Positions 17,049-25,465 of a DNA stretch of 64,000 nt are shown in pieces (the stretch's first letter is position 1; every line of letters starts with the position of its first letter). This stretch comes from Kitasatospora gansuensis (GTDB lineage: Bacteria; Actinomycetota; Actinomycetes; Streptomycetales; Streptomycetaceae). The stretch spans positions 7,006,001 through 7,070,000 of the forward strand of contig NZ_JACHJR010000001.1 of the NCBI RefSeq assembly GCF_014203705.1, in the 5' to 3' direction. The notes under the pieces are model-generated. The model was not told the origin of the DNA, ran no database searches, and saw nothing but the letters and a program-made list of their open reading frames with translations. A program made the position numbers and the translations under genes.

Positions 17049-17875
17049 CCACCTCCGCAGCGGAGCTGGCGCTCCGTCACATCACGGCCCGGGCCACCGG
17101 CGGGCCGCTGGCCCCCGGCCTGCGGGTCACGCTGAACTTCCACCCGGACCGGGGCCTGCCGGACGGCCGCCCGATCCTGCGCGCGCTGGCCGAGGACGGC
17201 GTCTACCACTCGCAGTTCGTCACCGGCACCAGCAACGGTGGCCTGACCGCCCACCCCGGCGGTGACCGCTGGCACTGGGAGAGCCGGATCTTCGGCGGCG
17301 CGTACGACGCCGCAGCCGCCGAACAGCGCCCGGTGTACGGCGCGCTGAACTTCCGTCAGCGGCCGGACGGGGCCGCCCCGCGATTCGGCTCCGCGCACTT
17401 CCGGCTGACCGCCGGGACGCTCGCCCGGACCACCTTCTGCTACCCCGACAGCTTCCTGGAGCCCGCCGACTTCGGCACCGCCACCCGGATGTCCCTGCTC
17501 GAACTGGCCGAGGCCGACGAGCAGGACCTCCTGGACGACTACGTCGAGGCTCATGTGCACGGCGGGGTCCGGCTGGACCACGACGTCGAGGCGCTGGTGC
17601 TGGACCCGAGCTTCCGGGGCACCGCCGTCGAGGCCGACGCCGCCCGGCTGCCCTGCCCGGTCGAGTGGCACCCGGGCCACCGGCTCATGGTGGCCGAGCT
17701 GCGCCGCCACCCCGGCTACCGGGGCCCCGAGTACGTCGAGCTGGGTGCCGTGATCGCCGAGGACGGGTGGCTCGACCCCCGCGTGCTCGGGGTGGCGGTG
17801 GCCGGTGGGGAGCACGACCCGCAGGACCTGAAGCGGGTCTGGCACTACCTGGCCCGGTTCGGTACGGCCGGCTGA
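17045..17875 (+). CDS. DUF3626 domain protein
   Basis: A 276-residue protein, translationally coupled to the aldo/keto reductase by an ATGA overlap. The block FVTGTSNGGLTAHPGGDRWH followed by ESRIFGGAYD is the hallmark of DUF3626, and the protein is almost entirely this domain. It contains several conserved His/Asp residues (for example EAHVHGGVRLDHDVEAL) that suggest an enzyme. No signal or membrane segment is present. Its pairing with a reductase suggests a shared substrate, but that is inference. Confidence 0.8.
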   Translation: MTTSAAELALRHITARATGGPLAPGLRVTLNFHPDRGLPDGRPILRALAEDGVYHSQFVTGTSNGGLTAHPGGDRWHWESRIFGGAYDAAAAEQRPVYGALNFRQRPDGAAPRFGSAHFRLTAGTLARTTFCYPDSFLEPADFGTATRMSLLELAEADEQDLLDDYVEAHVHGGVRLDHDVEALVLDPSFRGTAVEADAARLPCPVEWHPGHRLMVAELRRHPGYRGPEYVELGAVIAEDGWLDPRVLGVAVAGGEHDPQDLKRVWHYLARFGTAG

Positions 17876-17918
17876 AAAGGACGCGCATTCGCGGGCGGCG
17901 GTCGGTAGCCTGCGCGGC

Positions 17919-18335
17919 ATGGACCTCGACGCACTGCCCACGATGGAGTTCGCCTTCCCCGGACCGCTGCGCGACCAGCTGGTCGCGGCGGTCCTGTCCG
18001 GCGCCAAAACCACCACCACCGCGTTGGTGGCCGGCTACGAGTACGACGGCGAGCCGCTGCCCGAGGCCGGCCGACGGTCCGCGGTGATCGACTCCGCGGG
18101 CCGCCGGGTGGCGGCGATCGAGCTCACCGAGGTCCGGGTGCTCCGGCTCGCCGACGTCGACCTCCGGCACGCCCTGGACGAGGGCGAGGGCGACGAGTCG
18201 GTGGCCCAGTGGCGGGCCGGGCACGAGGAGTTCTGGCACAGCCCGGAGATCCGCGCGGAGCTCGGCCCCGACTTCACGGTCGACGACGACACCCTGCTGG
18301 TGACCCAGCGCTTCCGGCTGCTGCAGGTGGCCTGA
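17919..18335 (+). CDS. ASCH domain protein
   Basis: A 138-residue protein with the ASCH/PUA-like beta-barrel: AVLSGAKTTTTALVAGYEYD, then SAVIDSAGRRVAAIELTEVR and HALDEGEGDESVAQWRAGHE. ASCH domains are thought to bind RNA or modified nucleosides; some hydrolyse acetylated cytidine. The start is supported by TAGCCT at 17906-17911 placed 7 bases before ATG, i.e. a leaderless transcript. It stands alone 43 bases after the DUF3626 gene. Confidence 0.8.
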   Translation: MDLDALPTMEFAFPGPLRDQLVAAVLSGAKTTTTALVAGYEYDGEPLPEAGRRSAVIDSAGRRVAAIELTEVRVLRLADVDLRHALDEGEGDESVAQWRAGHEEFWHSPEIRAELGPDFTVDDDTLLVTQRFRLLQVA

Positions 18336-18409
18336 GCCGTGTCCTCCGGCCGTGCCCTGCGACCCGGGCCGGTGAGATCATTTGTATGAGAACCCTGGAA
18401 GGGGGCGCA

Positions 18410-18856
18410 ATGTCCGCGATCAAGGAATCCGTTGACATCGACCGCCGTCCCGAGGAGGTCTACTCGTACGTCACCGACTTCTCCCACCTGCCGGAGTGGC
18501 AGGAGAGCGCGGTGTCCGCCCGCAAGGTCGACGACACCCCGTTCGGCGTGGGCAGCAAGGTGGAGGTGCTGCGCCGGATCGGCCGGCGCGAGTTCCCGAT
18601 GACCATGGAGGTCACCGAGTTCGACCCGCCGAGAAGCTGGCACCTGCACGGCATCGACGGCCCCGTCCGAGGAGAGCTCCAGGGCACGATCGAGCCCCTC
18701 GACGACGGCCGGGGGTCGCGCCTGACCCTGAATCTCGACTTCGAGGCGCACGGCCTGGGCAAGGTGCTCGTACCGCTGGTCGTCCGCCCGCACGCCCGCA
18801 AGGAGATGCCGAGGAACGAGCAGACCCTCAAGACCCTGCTGGAGCACGGTTCCTAG
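18410..18856 (+). CDS. SRPBCC/polyketide-cyclase-like protein
   Basis: A 148-residue helix-grip protein. The opening IKESVDIDRRPEEVYSYVTD and FSHLPEWQESAV are typical of the START/Bet v1 superfamily, which binds hydrophobic ligands in a deep pocket. The end is basic, with HARKEMPRNEQTLKTLLE as the long C-terminal helix. GGAAGGGGG before ATG 18410 decides this start over the ATG at 18386. Ligand and pathway are unknown. Confidence 0.8.
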   Translation: MSAIKESVDIDRRPEEVYSYVTDFSHLPEWQESAVSARKVDDTPFGVGSKVEVLRRIGRREFPMTMEVTEFDPPRSWHLHGIDGPVRGELQGTIEPLDDGRGSRLTLNLDFEAHGLGKVLVPLVVRPHARKEMPRNEQTLKTLLEHGS

Positions 18857-18908
18857 CTGTTGGTACGGTGGCGCTCCACCTCACCGTGACGTGCCCGATG
18901 GAGAACCC

Positions 18909-19427
18909 GTGCCCTTGATCGCCGCAGTCGCCGGCCGTACCCCGAAGGTCGACCCGAGCGCGTTCGTCGCGCCGAATGCCGTGGTGGTCGGATCGGTCAC
19001 CCTCGGCCCGGGCGTGAGCATCTGGTACGGAGCTGTCCTGCGGGGCGACGCCGAGTCGATCACGGTCGGCGCGGACACCAACATCCAGGACAACTGCACC
19101 CTGCACGCCGACCTGGGCTACCCGGCCGTGCTCGGCGAGCGGATCTCGGTCGGCCACAACGCGGTGCTGCACGGCTGCACGGTGGAGGACGACGTACTCG
19201 TCGGGATGAGCGCCACCGTGCTCAACGGCGCCCGGATCGGCGCCGGTTCGCTGATCGCGGCGGGCGCGGTGGTCCCGCAGGGCATGCAGGTCCCGCCCGG
19301 CTCGCTGGTGGCCGGAGTGCCCGCCAAGGTCAAGCGCGAACTCACCGAGGACGAACGCTCCGGCATCAAGGCCAACGGCCAGGGGTACCTGTTGCTCGCC
19401 CAGGCGCACGCCACCGAGCTCGGCTAG
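18909..19427 (+). CDS. Gamma-class carbonic anhydrase-like hexapeptide protein
   Basis: A 172-residue left-handed beta-helix protein. Hexapeptide turns run from FVAPNAVVVGSVTLGPGVS through GDAESITVGADTNIQDNCTL to GARIGAGSLIAAGAVVPQG. Metal-ligand histidines are visible in CTLHADLG, ISVGHNAVLHG, as in the PaaY/YrdA group. The GTG at 18909 with GGAGA 5 bases upstream is preferred over the GTG at 18891. TACGGT at 18864-18869 is a possible -10. Activity as carbonic anhydrase is family inference; many members are uncharacterised. Confidence 0.85.
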   Translation: MPLIAAVAGRTPKVDPSAFVAPNAVVVGSVTLGPGVSIWYGAVLRGDAESITVGADTNIQDNCTLHADLGYPAVLGERISVGHNAVLHGCTVEDDVLVGMSATVLNGARIGAGSLIAAGAVVPQGMQVPPGSLVAGVPAKVKRELTEDERSGIKANGQGYLLLAQAHATELG

Positions 19428-19743
19428 AGCCGAGAGCGTCAGATCCGTGCCGTGATCCCGCAGTCGGTGGACCAGGCACGGTCGAACGGTGCATCGTCCG
19501 CGCTTGCCGGGCTACTTCACCTGGCGGCCGTCCTCATCTGGACCCGCACCGCACAAGCGTGCCAGTCGCAGCCGTAGGGCTGACTGAGCGGATGAGATGC
19601 GAGGTGCACGGGGCCAATCGAGTCTGCCGTTAGGCCAAATTCGTCGTACTTCAGCTGCCCTTGAGTGTGCCGCAGGAAGGCACGCCCGGGTGCCGTGGAA
19701 CCCTTCCCACACTGACGCCCTGTGTGAAGAAGGCATAAAAAGA
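19428..19743. other. 316-bp gap before the collagen-like gene
   Basis: Nothing convincing is encoded. A 74-codon minus-strand frame (19512-19736) has no recognisable domain. Base composition drops from the surroundings towards 19620-19760, with several A/T-rich words, and the gap most likely holds the promoter of the collagen-like gene, though no clear -35/-10 pair is visible. Confidence 0.4.
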
Positions 19744-21012
19744 ATGAACCTTAATAGGCGGGCCGTTTTGGTAACCCTCGCAACGGGTGTTGCGGTCTCA
19801 GTGAGTCTGTCGCCGATCGCTCAGTCCTCAACCCGCAGCGTAGGGGGTGACGTGACCTCGCGTATCGGCCAGAAGGTGCGGGCCGAACCGACGACGAAGT
19901 CGAAGGAAATCGGCCAGTACGCCACCGGGGCGAAGGTCCGGCTCGCCTGCAAGGTCCACGGCGAAAACGTGAACGGCAACGACCTGTGGTACCGGCTCGC
20001 CAACCGGGACGGGTGGATGAGCGCGAGGTTCGTACGGAACTCCGCTCCGGTGGCCTTCTGCAGCGATACCGGTGCGGCTGGTGCAGCCGGGGTGGCTGGT
20101 GCGCAAGGCCCGAAGGGCGATGCCGGTCCGGTGTGGGATCCGACGAAGGCTACTCCGGAGGAGCTTGCCAAGGTCAAGGGCGACAAGGGCGACGCTGGTG
20201 CTCAAGGCCCGAAGGGTGATGCTGGTCCGGTGTGGGATCCGACGAAGGCTACTCCGGAGGAGCTTGCCAAGGTCAAGGGCGACAAGGGCGACGCCGGTGC
20301 GGCTGGTGCTCAGGGTCCGAAGGGTGACGCCGGTGCGGCTGGTGCTCAGGGCCCGAAGGGTGATGCCGGTGCGGCTGGTGTTCAGGGGGCGAAGGGTGAT
20401 GCTGGTCCGGTGTGGGATCCGACGAAGGCTACTCCGGAGGAGCTTGCCAAGGTCAAGGGCGACAAGGGCGACGCCGGTGCGGCTGGTGCTCAGGGTCCGA
20501 AGGGTGACAAGGGCGAGCCAGGCGTTGAAGGGACGGTGGGCCCCCAGGGCCCGAAGGGTGACAAGGGCGATAAGGGCGACGCCGGTGCCGCTGGTGCGGC
20601 GGGCACTCAGGGCCTGAAGGGCGACAAGGGCGATAAGGGCGACGCCGGTGCCGCTGGTGCGGCGGGCACTCAGGGCCTGAAGGGCGACAAGGGCGATACC
20701 GGAGCCGCAGGTGCGGCCGGTGCCCAGGGTTCCAAGGGTGACAAGGGCGACGCCGGTGCGGCTGGCGCGCCCAAGGCCGCCTCGTACGTCAGGGCTTCAG
20801 GCACTGTCCCCGGCAACCAGGAGATCAACCTCGATGCCTCCTGCTCGACGGGTGAGACGCTCACTGGTGGCGGTGCCGAGCAGGATGGCACCACCGTGCG
20901 GATCATGAAGTCGTTCCCGAGGAATGGCTCCACATGGCGCGCTACCTTCCGCAACGACTCCAGCGGGTCTGTCTCGGTGTACACCTACGCCATGTGCCTT
21001 CCCCTCTCCTAG
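19744..21012 (+). CDS. Secreted collagen-like repeat protein with SH3-type domain
   Basis: A 422-residue protein. Residues 1-30 form a signal peptide (VLVTLATGVAVSVSL then SPIAQSS). Residues about 37-102 look like a bacterial SH3 domain (IGQKVRAEPTTKSKEIGQY, WYRLANRDGWMSARFV). Residues about 109-342 are collagen-type Gly-X-Y triplets (GPKGDAGAAGAQGPKGDKG), broken three times by the insert PVWDPTKATPEELAKV. The last 80 residues form a globular domain with cysteines in DASCSTGE and YAMCLPLS. It should trimerise outside the cell. GAAGAAGG lies 12 bases before the ATG. Codon use is less GC-biased than in neighbours, hinting at transfer. Confidence 0.85.
   Translation: MNLNRRAVLVTLATGVAVSVSLSPIAQSSTRSVGGDVTSRIGQKVRAEPTTKSKEIGQYATGAKVRLACKVHGENVNGNDLWYRLANRDGWMSARFVRNSAPVAFCSDTGAAGAAGVAGAQGPKGDAGPVWDPTKATPEELAKVKGDKGDAGAQGPKGDAGPVWDPTKATPEELAKVKGDKGDAGAAGAQGPKGDAGAAGAQGPKGDAGAAGVQGAKGDAGPVWDPTKATPEELAKVKGDKGDAGAAGAQGPKGDKGEPGVEGTVGPQGPKGDKGDKGDAGAAGAAGTQGLKGDKGDKGDAGAAGAAGTQGLKGDKGDTGAAGAAGAQGSKGDKGDAGAAGAPKAASYVRASGTVPGNQEINLDASCSTGETLTGGGAEQDGTTVRIMKSFPRNGSTWRATFRNDSSGSVSVYTYAMCLPLS
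20125..20475 (+). repeat. Three near-identical 71-base coding repeats
   Basis: Blocks beginning at 20125, 20224 and 20404 encode the same segment, GPVWDPTKATPEELAKVKGD plus KGDAG, with near-identity at the DNA level. The 99- and 180-base periods suggest recent duplication or ongoing slippage and recombination within the collagen-like gene. Confidence 0.75.
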
Positions 21013-21232
21013 AGCCTGCCTCCTCGATGGGTTGTCTGCGCTGGTCCGACCGGCGGCAGGGACCTTGTGCGGGATCAGGGGCGGTCCGTGTGACCGCCTC
21101 TGATGACCCGCCAGTTTCGGGTTCCGCCCGATCGGTCTCCGGCCGGGTGGAACCCGACGTCATGCCAGAGAGCCCGGGGCCGTCTCTTGCATCGGGGCGG
21201 CCCCCTCTCGTCCGCCCCGCCGGTTGCCTGCT

Positions 21233-22057
21233 TCACACGTCGCGGCGCCGGATCACCAGCAGCGCGAGGGCGAGTGTGACGAGCGGCCAGAGCGCGAACA
21301 CGGCCCAGGACTCCGTGACGGTGGCGATGTGGATCGAATCGCCGGGGAGCTGACCCCAGGTCTGGACGAGCCGGCGCCAGGCGCTGACCACCATCAGCTG
21401 GTTGACGTCGGCGGACCACTGCTTGGACACCGGGAAGAGCATCGGCAGGACCAGCAGGCCGAAGCAGGTGCCGAGGACGGCCGCCGCGCCGTGCCGGATC
21501 AGCGCGCCGAGGCCCAGGCCGGTCAGCGCGCAGACCGGGGCCACCAGGGCGCAGGCCGCCATCGCCCGCAGCACCCCGGGGTGGGTGATCGGCACCCCGG
21601 CGTCCGATCCGCTCAGGATCGCCTGCGAGAGCAGGAAGGCGGCCGGCGAGACGACCGCCCCGAGCACGCCCCAGACCGCGCTGAGCAGCACCGCCTTGGC
21701 CAGCAGTACCGAGCGGCGGGCCGGGACGGCCACCGTGGTGGTGCGGATCAGCCCGCTGCCGTACTCGGCGGCGACGGTGACCGCGCCGATGCTGCCGGCC
21801 ACCAGCATCAGCGTGACGTAACCGGCGGGCGGGAAGGCGTCGAAGCACAGGAAGCCCTGGTAGTTCCGGGACTCCGGGGTGGTGCCCGCCAGGTTCTGAC
21901 GGTCCGCCAGGGCGGCGGTCACCGCCGAACCGAGGATGAACAGGGTGGTCAGGGCGAGCGTCCACCAGGTGGAGCGGAGCGAGCGCATCTTGATCCACTC
22001 TGCGGCGACCAGATCGCCGAAGCGGGCGGCGGGCGGGGCGGGGGCGAGCGTGGTCAT
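21233..22057 (-). CDS. ABC-2 type transporter permease
   Basis: A 274-residue integral membrane protein with about six hydrophobic segments, including FILGSAVTAALA, GYVTLMLVAGSIGAVTVAAE, GVLGAVVSPAAFLL and WPLVTLALALLVI. The motif AAEYGSGLIRTTTVAVPAR is typical of ABC-2 exporters of the bacitracin/multidrug type. Its start overlaps the stop of the ATPase gene as ATGA, so they form one unit. The operon diverges from a two-component system that probably controls it. The exported compound is unknown. Confidence 0.88.
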   Translation of the reverse strand: MTTLAPAPPAARFGDLVAAEWIKMRSLRSTWWTLALTTLFILGSAVTAALADRQNLAGTTPESRNYQGFLCFDAFPPAGYVTLMLVAGSIGAVTVAAEYGSGLIRTTTVAVPARRSVLLAKAVLLSAVWGVLGAVVSPAAFLLSQAILSGSDAGVPITHPGVLRAMAACALVAPVCALTGLGLGALIRHGAAAVLGTCFGLLVLPMLFPVSKQWSADVNQLMVVSAWRRLVQTWGQLPGDSIHIATVTESWAVFALWPLVTLALALLVIRRRDV

Positions 22058-22965
22058 CGGGTTCGTCCTGCCTGGTGGTCGATCCGGTCGGCGGTCAGTT
22101 CCATGAACGCCTGCTCCAAGGAGGCGGTCCGGGTGGTCAGTTCGTGCAGCGCGATCCGGCGGTCCAGGGCGAGCGCCCCGATCCGGGCGGCCGGAAGCCC
22201 GGTCACGGCGAGCTGCTCGGGACCGACGGGCTCCACCGAGGCGCCCGCCACGGTCAGCACGGCGGCCAGTTCGGCGGTCTGCGGGGTGCCCACCAGGACG
22301 CTGAGCCGGGCGCTGCGGGCGGCAAAGGCCCGGAGCGGCTCGGCGGCGATCAGCCGGCCCTGACCGATCACCACCAGGTCGTCGGCGGTCTGCTCCATCT
22401 CGGTCATCAGGTGGCTGGAGAGGAAGACCGTACGGCCCTCGGCGGCCAGCCGGCGGAACAGGTGGCGCACCCAGAGCACGCCCTCCGGGTCCATGCCGTT
22501 CACCGGCTCGTCGAACATCAGCACCGGCGGGTCGCCGAGCAGCGCGGCCGCGATGCCCAGCCGCTGCTTCATGCCGAGCGAGAACCCGCCGATCCGCCGC
22601 CCGGCCACCTCGGCCAGGCCGACCTCCGCGAGCACCTCGTCCACCCGCCGCAGCGGGATGCCGTTGCTGCGGGCGAGTGCGGACAGGTGGGCGGCGGCGC
22701 TGAGTCCGCCGTGGACGTGGCCGGCGTCGAGCAGCGCGCCGACGTGGTGCAGTCCGCGCCGGTGCTGCCGGAAGGGGACGCCGCTGACGGTGGCGCTGCC
22801 TCCGGTGGGTGCGTCCAGGCCGAGGATCATCCGCAGCGTGGTGGTCTTCCCGGCGCCGTTGGGGCCCAGGAAGCCGGTGACCCGGCCGGGCCTGACGGTG
22901 AATGAGAGGCCGTGGACGGCCGTCTTGCGGCCGTAGGTCTTGGTGAGTTCGTTGACTTCGATCAC
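22054..22965 (-). CDS. ABC transporter ATP-binding protein
   Basis: A 303-residue ATPase. Walker A is GPNGAGKTT, the signature is FSLGMKQRLGIA, Walker B is VLMFDEPVNGMDPEG, and the switch histidine lies in FLSSHLMTEME. The C-terminal 80 residues are the extension common in DrrA/CcmA-type exporters. GTG 22965 is chosen because it directly precedes the conserved IEVNELTKTYG; an upstream in-frame start has no better ribosome site. It pairs with the permease and faces the divergent histidine kinase. Confidence 0.9.
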   Translation of the reverse strand: MIEVNELTKTYGRKTAVHGLSFTVRPGRVTGFLGPNGAGKTTTLRMILGLDAPTGGSATVSGVPFRQHRRGLHHVGALLDAGHVHGGLSAAAHLSALARSNGIPLRRVDEVLAEVGLAEVAGRRIGGFSLGMKQRLGIAAALLGDPPVLMFDEPVNGMDPEGVLWVRHLFRRLAAEGRTVFLSSHLMTEMEQTADDLVVIGQGRLIAAEPLRAFAARSARLSVLVGTPQTAELAAVLTVAGASVEPVGPEQLAVTGLPAARIGALALDRRIALHELTTRTASLEQAFMELTADRIDHQAGRTR

Positions 22966-23096
22966 GGGAGCAACACTGCCGCCGAGCCCCCGGAGCGGGC
23001 ATCGGCCCGCGGGCGGCAACCGTCCGGGCAGGTCAGCCCGGGGGCGTACGCCCGTGGGCCAATGTCCGGCGGGTGGTGGACGGCTAGGGTCGCCGC

Positions 23097-24242
23097 ATGA
23101 CGAAGACGAGGCCGATGGCCTGGGGCGGGGCCCTGCTGTACCCCCTGGTACTGCTGCTGTTGGTGGGCGGCGCGTTCCGCTCCCCGAACCTGTACGGGCT
23201 GGGGGCCCTGCTCGCGGGCGGCCTGCTGATCGGGGTGCTGCGCCGATCCCCGGTGTGGGCGCTGGTGTTGACCCTGCTCGGTGCGGTCTCGATGGTGGCG
23301 GTGGGCGGCCCGGCGGAGAGCCCGGGCCGGTTCCTGCCGTTCCTGACGGCCGATCTGGTCCTGGGCTACCTCGTCGCCGACCGGTCCCGGCGGGTCTCGG
23401 TCACCGCCGCCGTGCTGTCCTCGCTGGTGCAGGTCGTCACCGCCTTCGCCTTCATGTCAGGGGCCGACCACCAGCTCGCCGTCGCGATGATTGCCGTGCT
23501 GCTGCTCGGGACCTGCTGCCTGGGCGGCCTGCTGTTCCGGGAGCGTCGCGAGCACTCGGTGGCGCTGCGCACGCAGGCGGTGGCCGAGGCGGTGACCGCC
23601 GAACGCCTGCGGATCGCCCGGGAGTTGCACGACATGGTGGCGCACAGCATCGGGATCATCGCGATCCAGGCCGGGGTCGGCAGCCGGGTCATCGAGACCC
23701 AGCCCGCCGAGGCCAGGGAGGCGCTGCGGGCGATCGAGGCGACCAGCCGGGAGACCCTGTCGGGGCTGCGCCGCACACTGGTGGCGCTCCGTCAGGCCGA
23801 CCCGCAGAGCGGAGCGGGGGCGCCGCTCGGCCCCGCCCCGGGCCTCGCCGACCTGGAACGGCTGGCGGTGGCGACCACGGACGCCGGGGTCCTGGTCGAG
23901 CTCCGGTGGGCCGGTGAGCGGCGTCAACTCCCCGGTGACATCGACCTTTCGGCCTACCGGATCGTGCAGGAGGCGCTGACCAACGTGGTCCGCCACGCGG
24001 GCACCGGGCACTGCCGGGTGACCGTCGACTACGGAGCGGAGGAGCTGTCCGTGGAGGTGCTCGACGAGGGGCGCGGGGTGCCGGGCACGGCGGGCTCCGG
24101 CTTCGGGATCACCGGGATGCGGGAGCGGGTCAGCCTGCTGCACGGCCGCTTCAGCGCCGAGCCGCGCCCCGAGGGCGGCTTCCGGGTGGCGGCCCGACTG
24201 CCGCTGCCCGAGCCGGTCGTGGCCCGGGCGGGGTCCCGATGA
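23097..24242 (+). CDS. Sensor histidine kinase (NarL/DesK-type)
   Basis: A 381-residue membrane kinase. The N-terminal 150 residues contain about five hydrophobic segments with very short loops, so sensing is probably within the membrane. The HisKA_3 box ARELHDMVAHSIGIIAIQAG has the phospho-acceptor His178; the ATP-binding part shows VQEALTNVVRHAG and SGFGITGMRERV. The start is leaderless: TAGGGT at 23085-23090, then 6 bases to ATG. It overlaps the response regulator by ATGA and diverges from the ABC exporter, an arrangement typical of antibiotic or envelope stress sensing. Confidence 0.92.
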   Translation: MTKTRPMAWGGALLYPLVLLLLVGGAFRSPNLYGLGALLAGGLLIGVLRRSPVWALVLTLLGAVSMVAVGGPAESPGRFLPFLTADLVLGYLVADRSRRVSVTAAVLSSLVQVVTAFAFMSGADHQLAVAMIAVLLLGTCCLGGLLFRERREHSVALRTQAVAEAVTAERLRIARELHDMVAHSIGIIAIQAGVGSRVIETQPAEAREALRAIEATSRETLSGLRRTLVALRQADPQSGAGAPLGPAPGLADLERLAVATTDAGVLVELRWAGERRQLPGDIDLSAYRIVQEALTNVVRHAGTGHCRVTVDYGAEELSVEVLDEGRGVPGTAGSGFGITGMRERVSLLHGRFSAEPRPEGGFRVAARLPLPEPVVARAGSR

Positions 24243-24901
24243 GCATCCGGGTGGTGCTCGCCGACGACCAGCCGCTGGTCCGCTCCGGCCTGCGGGTGAT
24301 CATGGCCGACCACTCCGACCTCGAGGTGATCGGCGAGGCCGGGACGGGCGCCGAGGCGGTCCGGCTGGCCCGGGAGCTGGTCCCCGACGTGGTGCTGATG
24401 GACATTCGGATGCCCGGCACGGACGGCATCGAGGCCACCCGCCAGATCGTCTCGGCGGGCGGCCCGACCCGGATCCTGATGCTGACCACCTTCGACGAGG
24501 ACGACCACGTCTACGGCGCACTGCGGGCCGGCGCGAGCGGATTCGTGGTCAAGGACATGGCGGTGGACGACATCCTCGGGGCGATCCGGGTGGTCGCCGC
24601 CGGTGACGCCCTGATCGCCCCGGGCGTCACCCGCCGCCTGATCGCCGACTTCCTCGGCGGGCCCGGTCCTGCCGCCGGGCGCGCCCCGCAGCCGGTCGAG
24701 GGCATCACCGAGCGCGAACGGGAGGTCCTCACCCTGGTCGGCCGGGGCCGCTCGAACACCGAGATCGCGGAGGAGCTGTACATCTCGGTGGCCACCGCCA
24801 AGTCCCACGTGGCCCGCCTGTTCAGCAAACTGGGCGCCCGGGACCGGGTCCAACTCGTCATCACCGCCTACGAGATGGGCCTGGCCGGCGCGTCACGCTG
24901 A
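24239..24901 (+). CDS. Response regulator, NarL/FixJ family
   Basis: A 220-residue DNA-binding regulator. The receiver domain has the acidic pair in LADDQ, the phospho-acceptor Asp55 in VVLMDIRMPG, and the conserved Lys in GFVVKDM. The LuxR-type helix-turn-helix is ITEREREVLTLVGRGRSNTE through VATAKSHVARLFSKLG at the C-terminus. It is translationally coupled to the kinase and likely activates the divergent ABC exporter genes. Confidence 0.93.
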   Translation: MSIRVVLADDQPLVRSGLRVIMADHSDLEVIGEAGTGAEAVRLARELVPDVVLMDIRMPGTDGIEATRQIVSAGGPTRILMLTTFDEDDHVYGALRAGASGFVVKDMAVDDILGAIRVVAAGDALIAPGVTRRLIADFLGGPGPAAGRAPQPVEGITEREREVLTLVGRGRSNTEIAEELYISVATAKSHVARLFSKLGARDRVQLVITAYEMGLAGASR

Positions 24902-24926
24902 GCGGCTGGACAGGCCAGGCCCGGGG

Positions 24927-25430
24927 TCAGCCCATGAGCAGCGCGGCGAGCTCGTGGACCCGGGCGACGGTGATGCCCTCGCGCTGCTCGACGGCGAGGG
25001 GATGGTCGGTGGGTTCGAGTTTGATCAGCGGGCGGGTGCCGACAGCGCGGGTGTGCACGTGGGTCTTGAGCAGGAGGGTGCTCTCGGGGTAGACCGGCAG
25101 TTCGGTGGAGAGCCAGCCGAAGTACGCGGGCTCCTGCTCCCGCTCCGGGTCCTCCCAGAGGTCGTGCATCCGGGCGAAGTTGGGTTCACTCAGGGAGACC
25201 CAGACGCCCCAGGAGAACATCTCCTCGCTGTCGCGAACCGGTATCTCGATCAGGCCGTGAACGTAGAAGTGCTGCCCCTTGATCATGCACTGGTCCGCCG
25301 TGAGCTCGCTGTCTCGCCGGAGGGCGTACCGCCGCTTCCAGCCCACCGGCGCCGGGGAGCCGTACGAGAACGGGGGCCCGTCCAGGTTCTCGGCGCAGCA
25401 GGAGCAGGTGTGGTGCTGATCAGCAGACAT
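24927..25430 (-). CDS. DUF2199 domain protein
   Basis: A 167-residue protein that is one DUF2199 domain: a CSCC pair near the N-terminus (HTCSCCAENLDG), ADQCMIKGQHFYVHGLIEIP, then EEMFSWGVWVSLSEPNFAR and AYFGWLSTELPVYP, ending with TDHPLAVEQREGI. Cysteines could bind metal. The start is leaderless: on the minus strand TAGGCT (25443-25438) is 7 bases before ATG 25430. Function is unknown; it converges on the response regulator gene. Confidence 0.85.
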   Translation of the reverse strand: MSADQHHTCSCCAENLDGPPFSYGSPAPVGWKRRYALRRDSELTADQCMIKGQHFYVHGLIEIPVRDSEEMFSWGVWVSLSEPNFARMHDLWEDPEREQEPAYFGWLSTELPVYPESTLLLKTHVHTRAVGTRPLIKLEPTDHPLAVEQREGITVARVHELAALLMG

Positions 25431-25465
25431 GGTGCCGAGCCTATGCGCCGCCGAAACGTACCTGC

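Noticed and set aside
19512..19736. A 74-codon minus-strand frame upstream of the collagen-like gene
   Set aside because: No domain, no ribosome site, and it covers the probable promoter of the neighbouring gene.
20125..20475. Regular DNA repeats considered as a CRISPR array
   Set aside because: The repeats are 71 bases, unevenly spaced, in frame and encode collagen-like protein; there are no cas genes.
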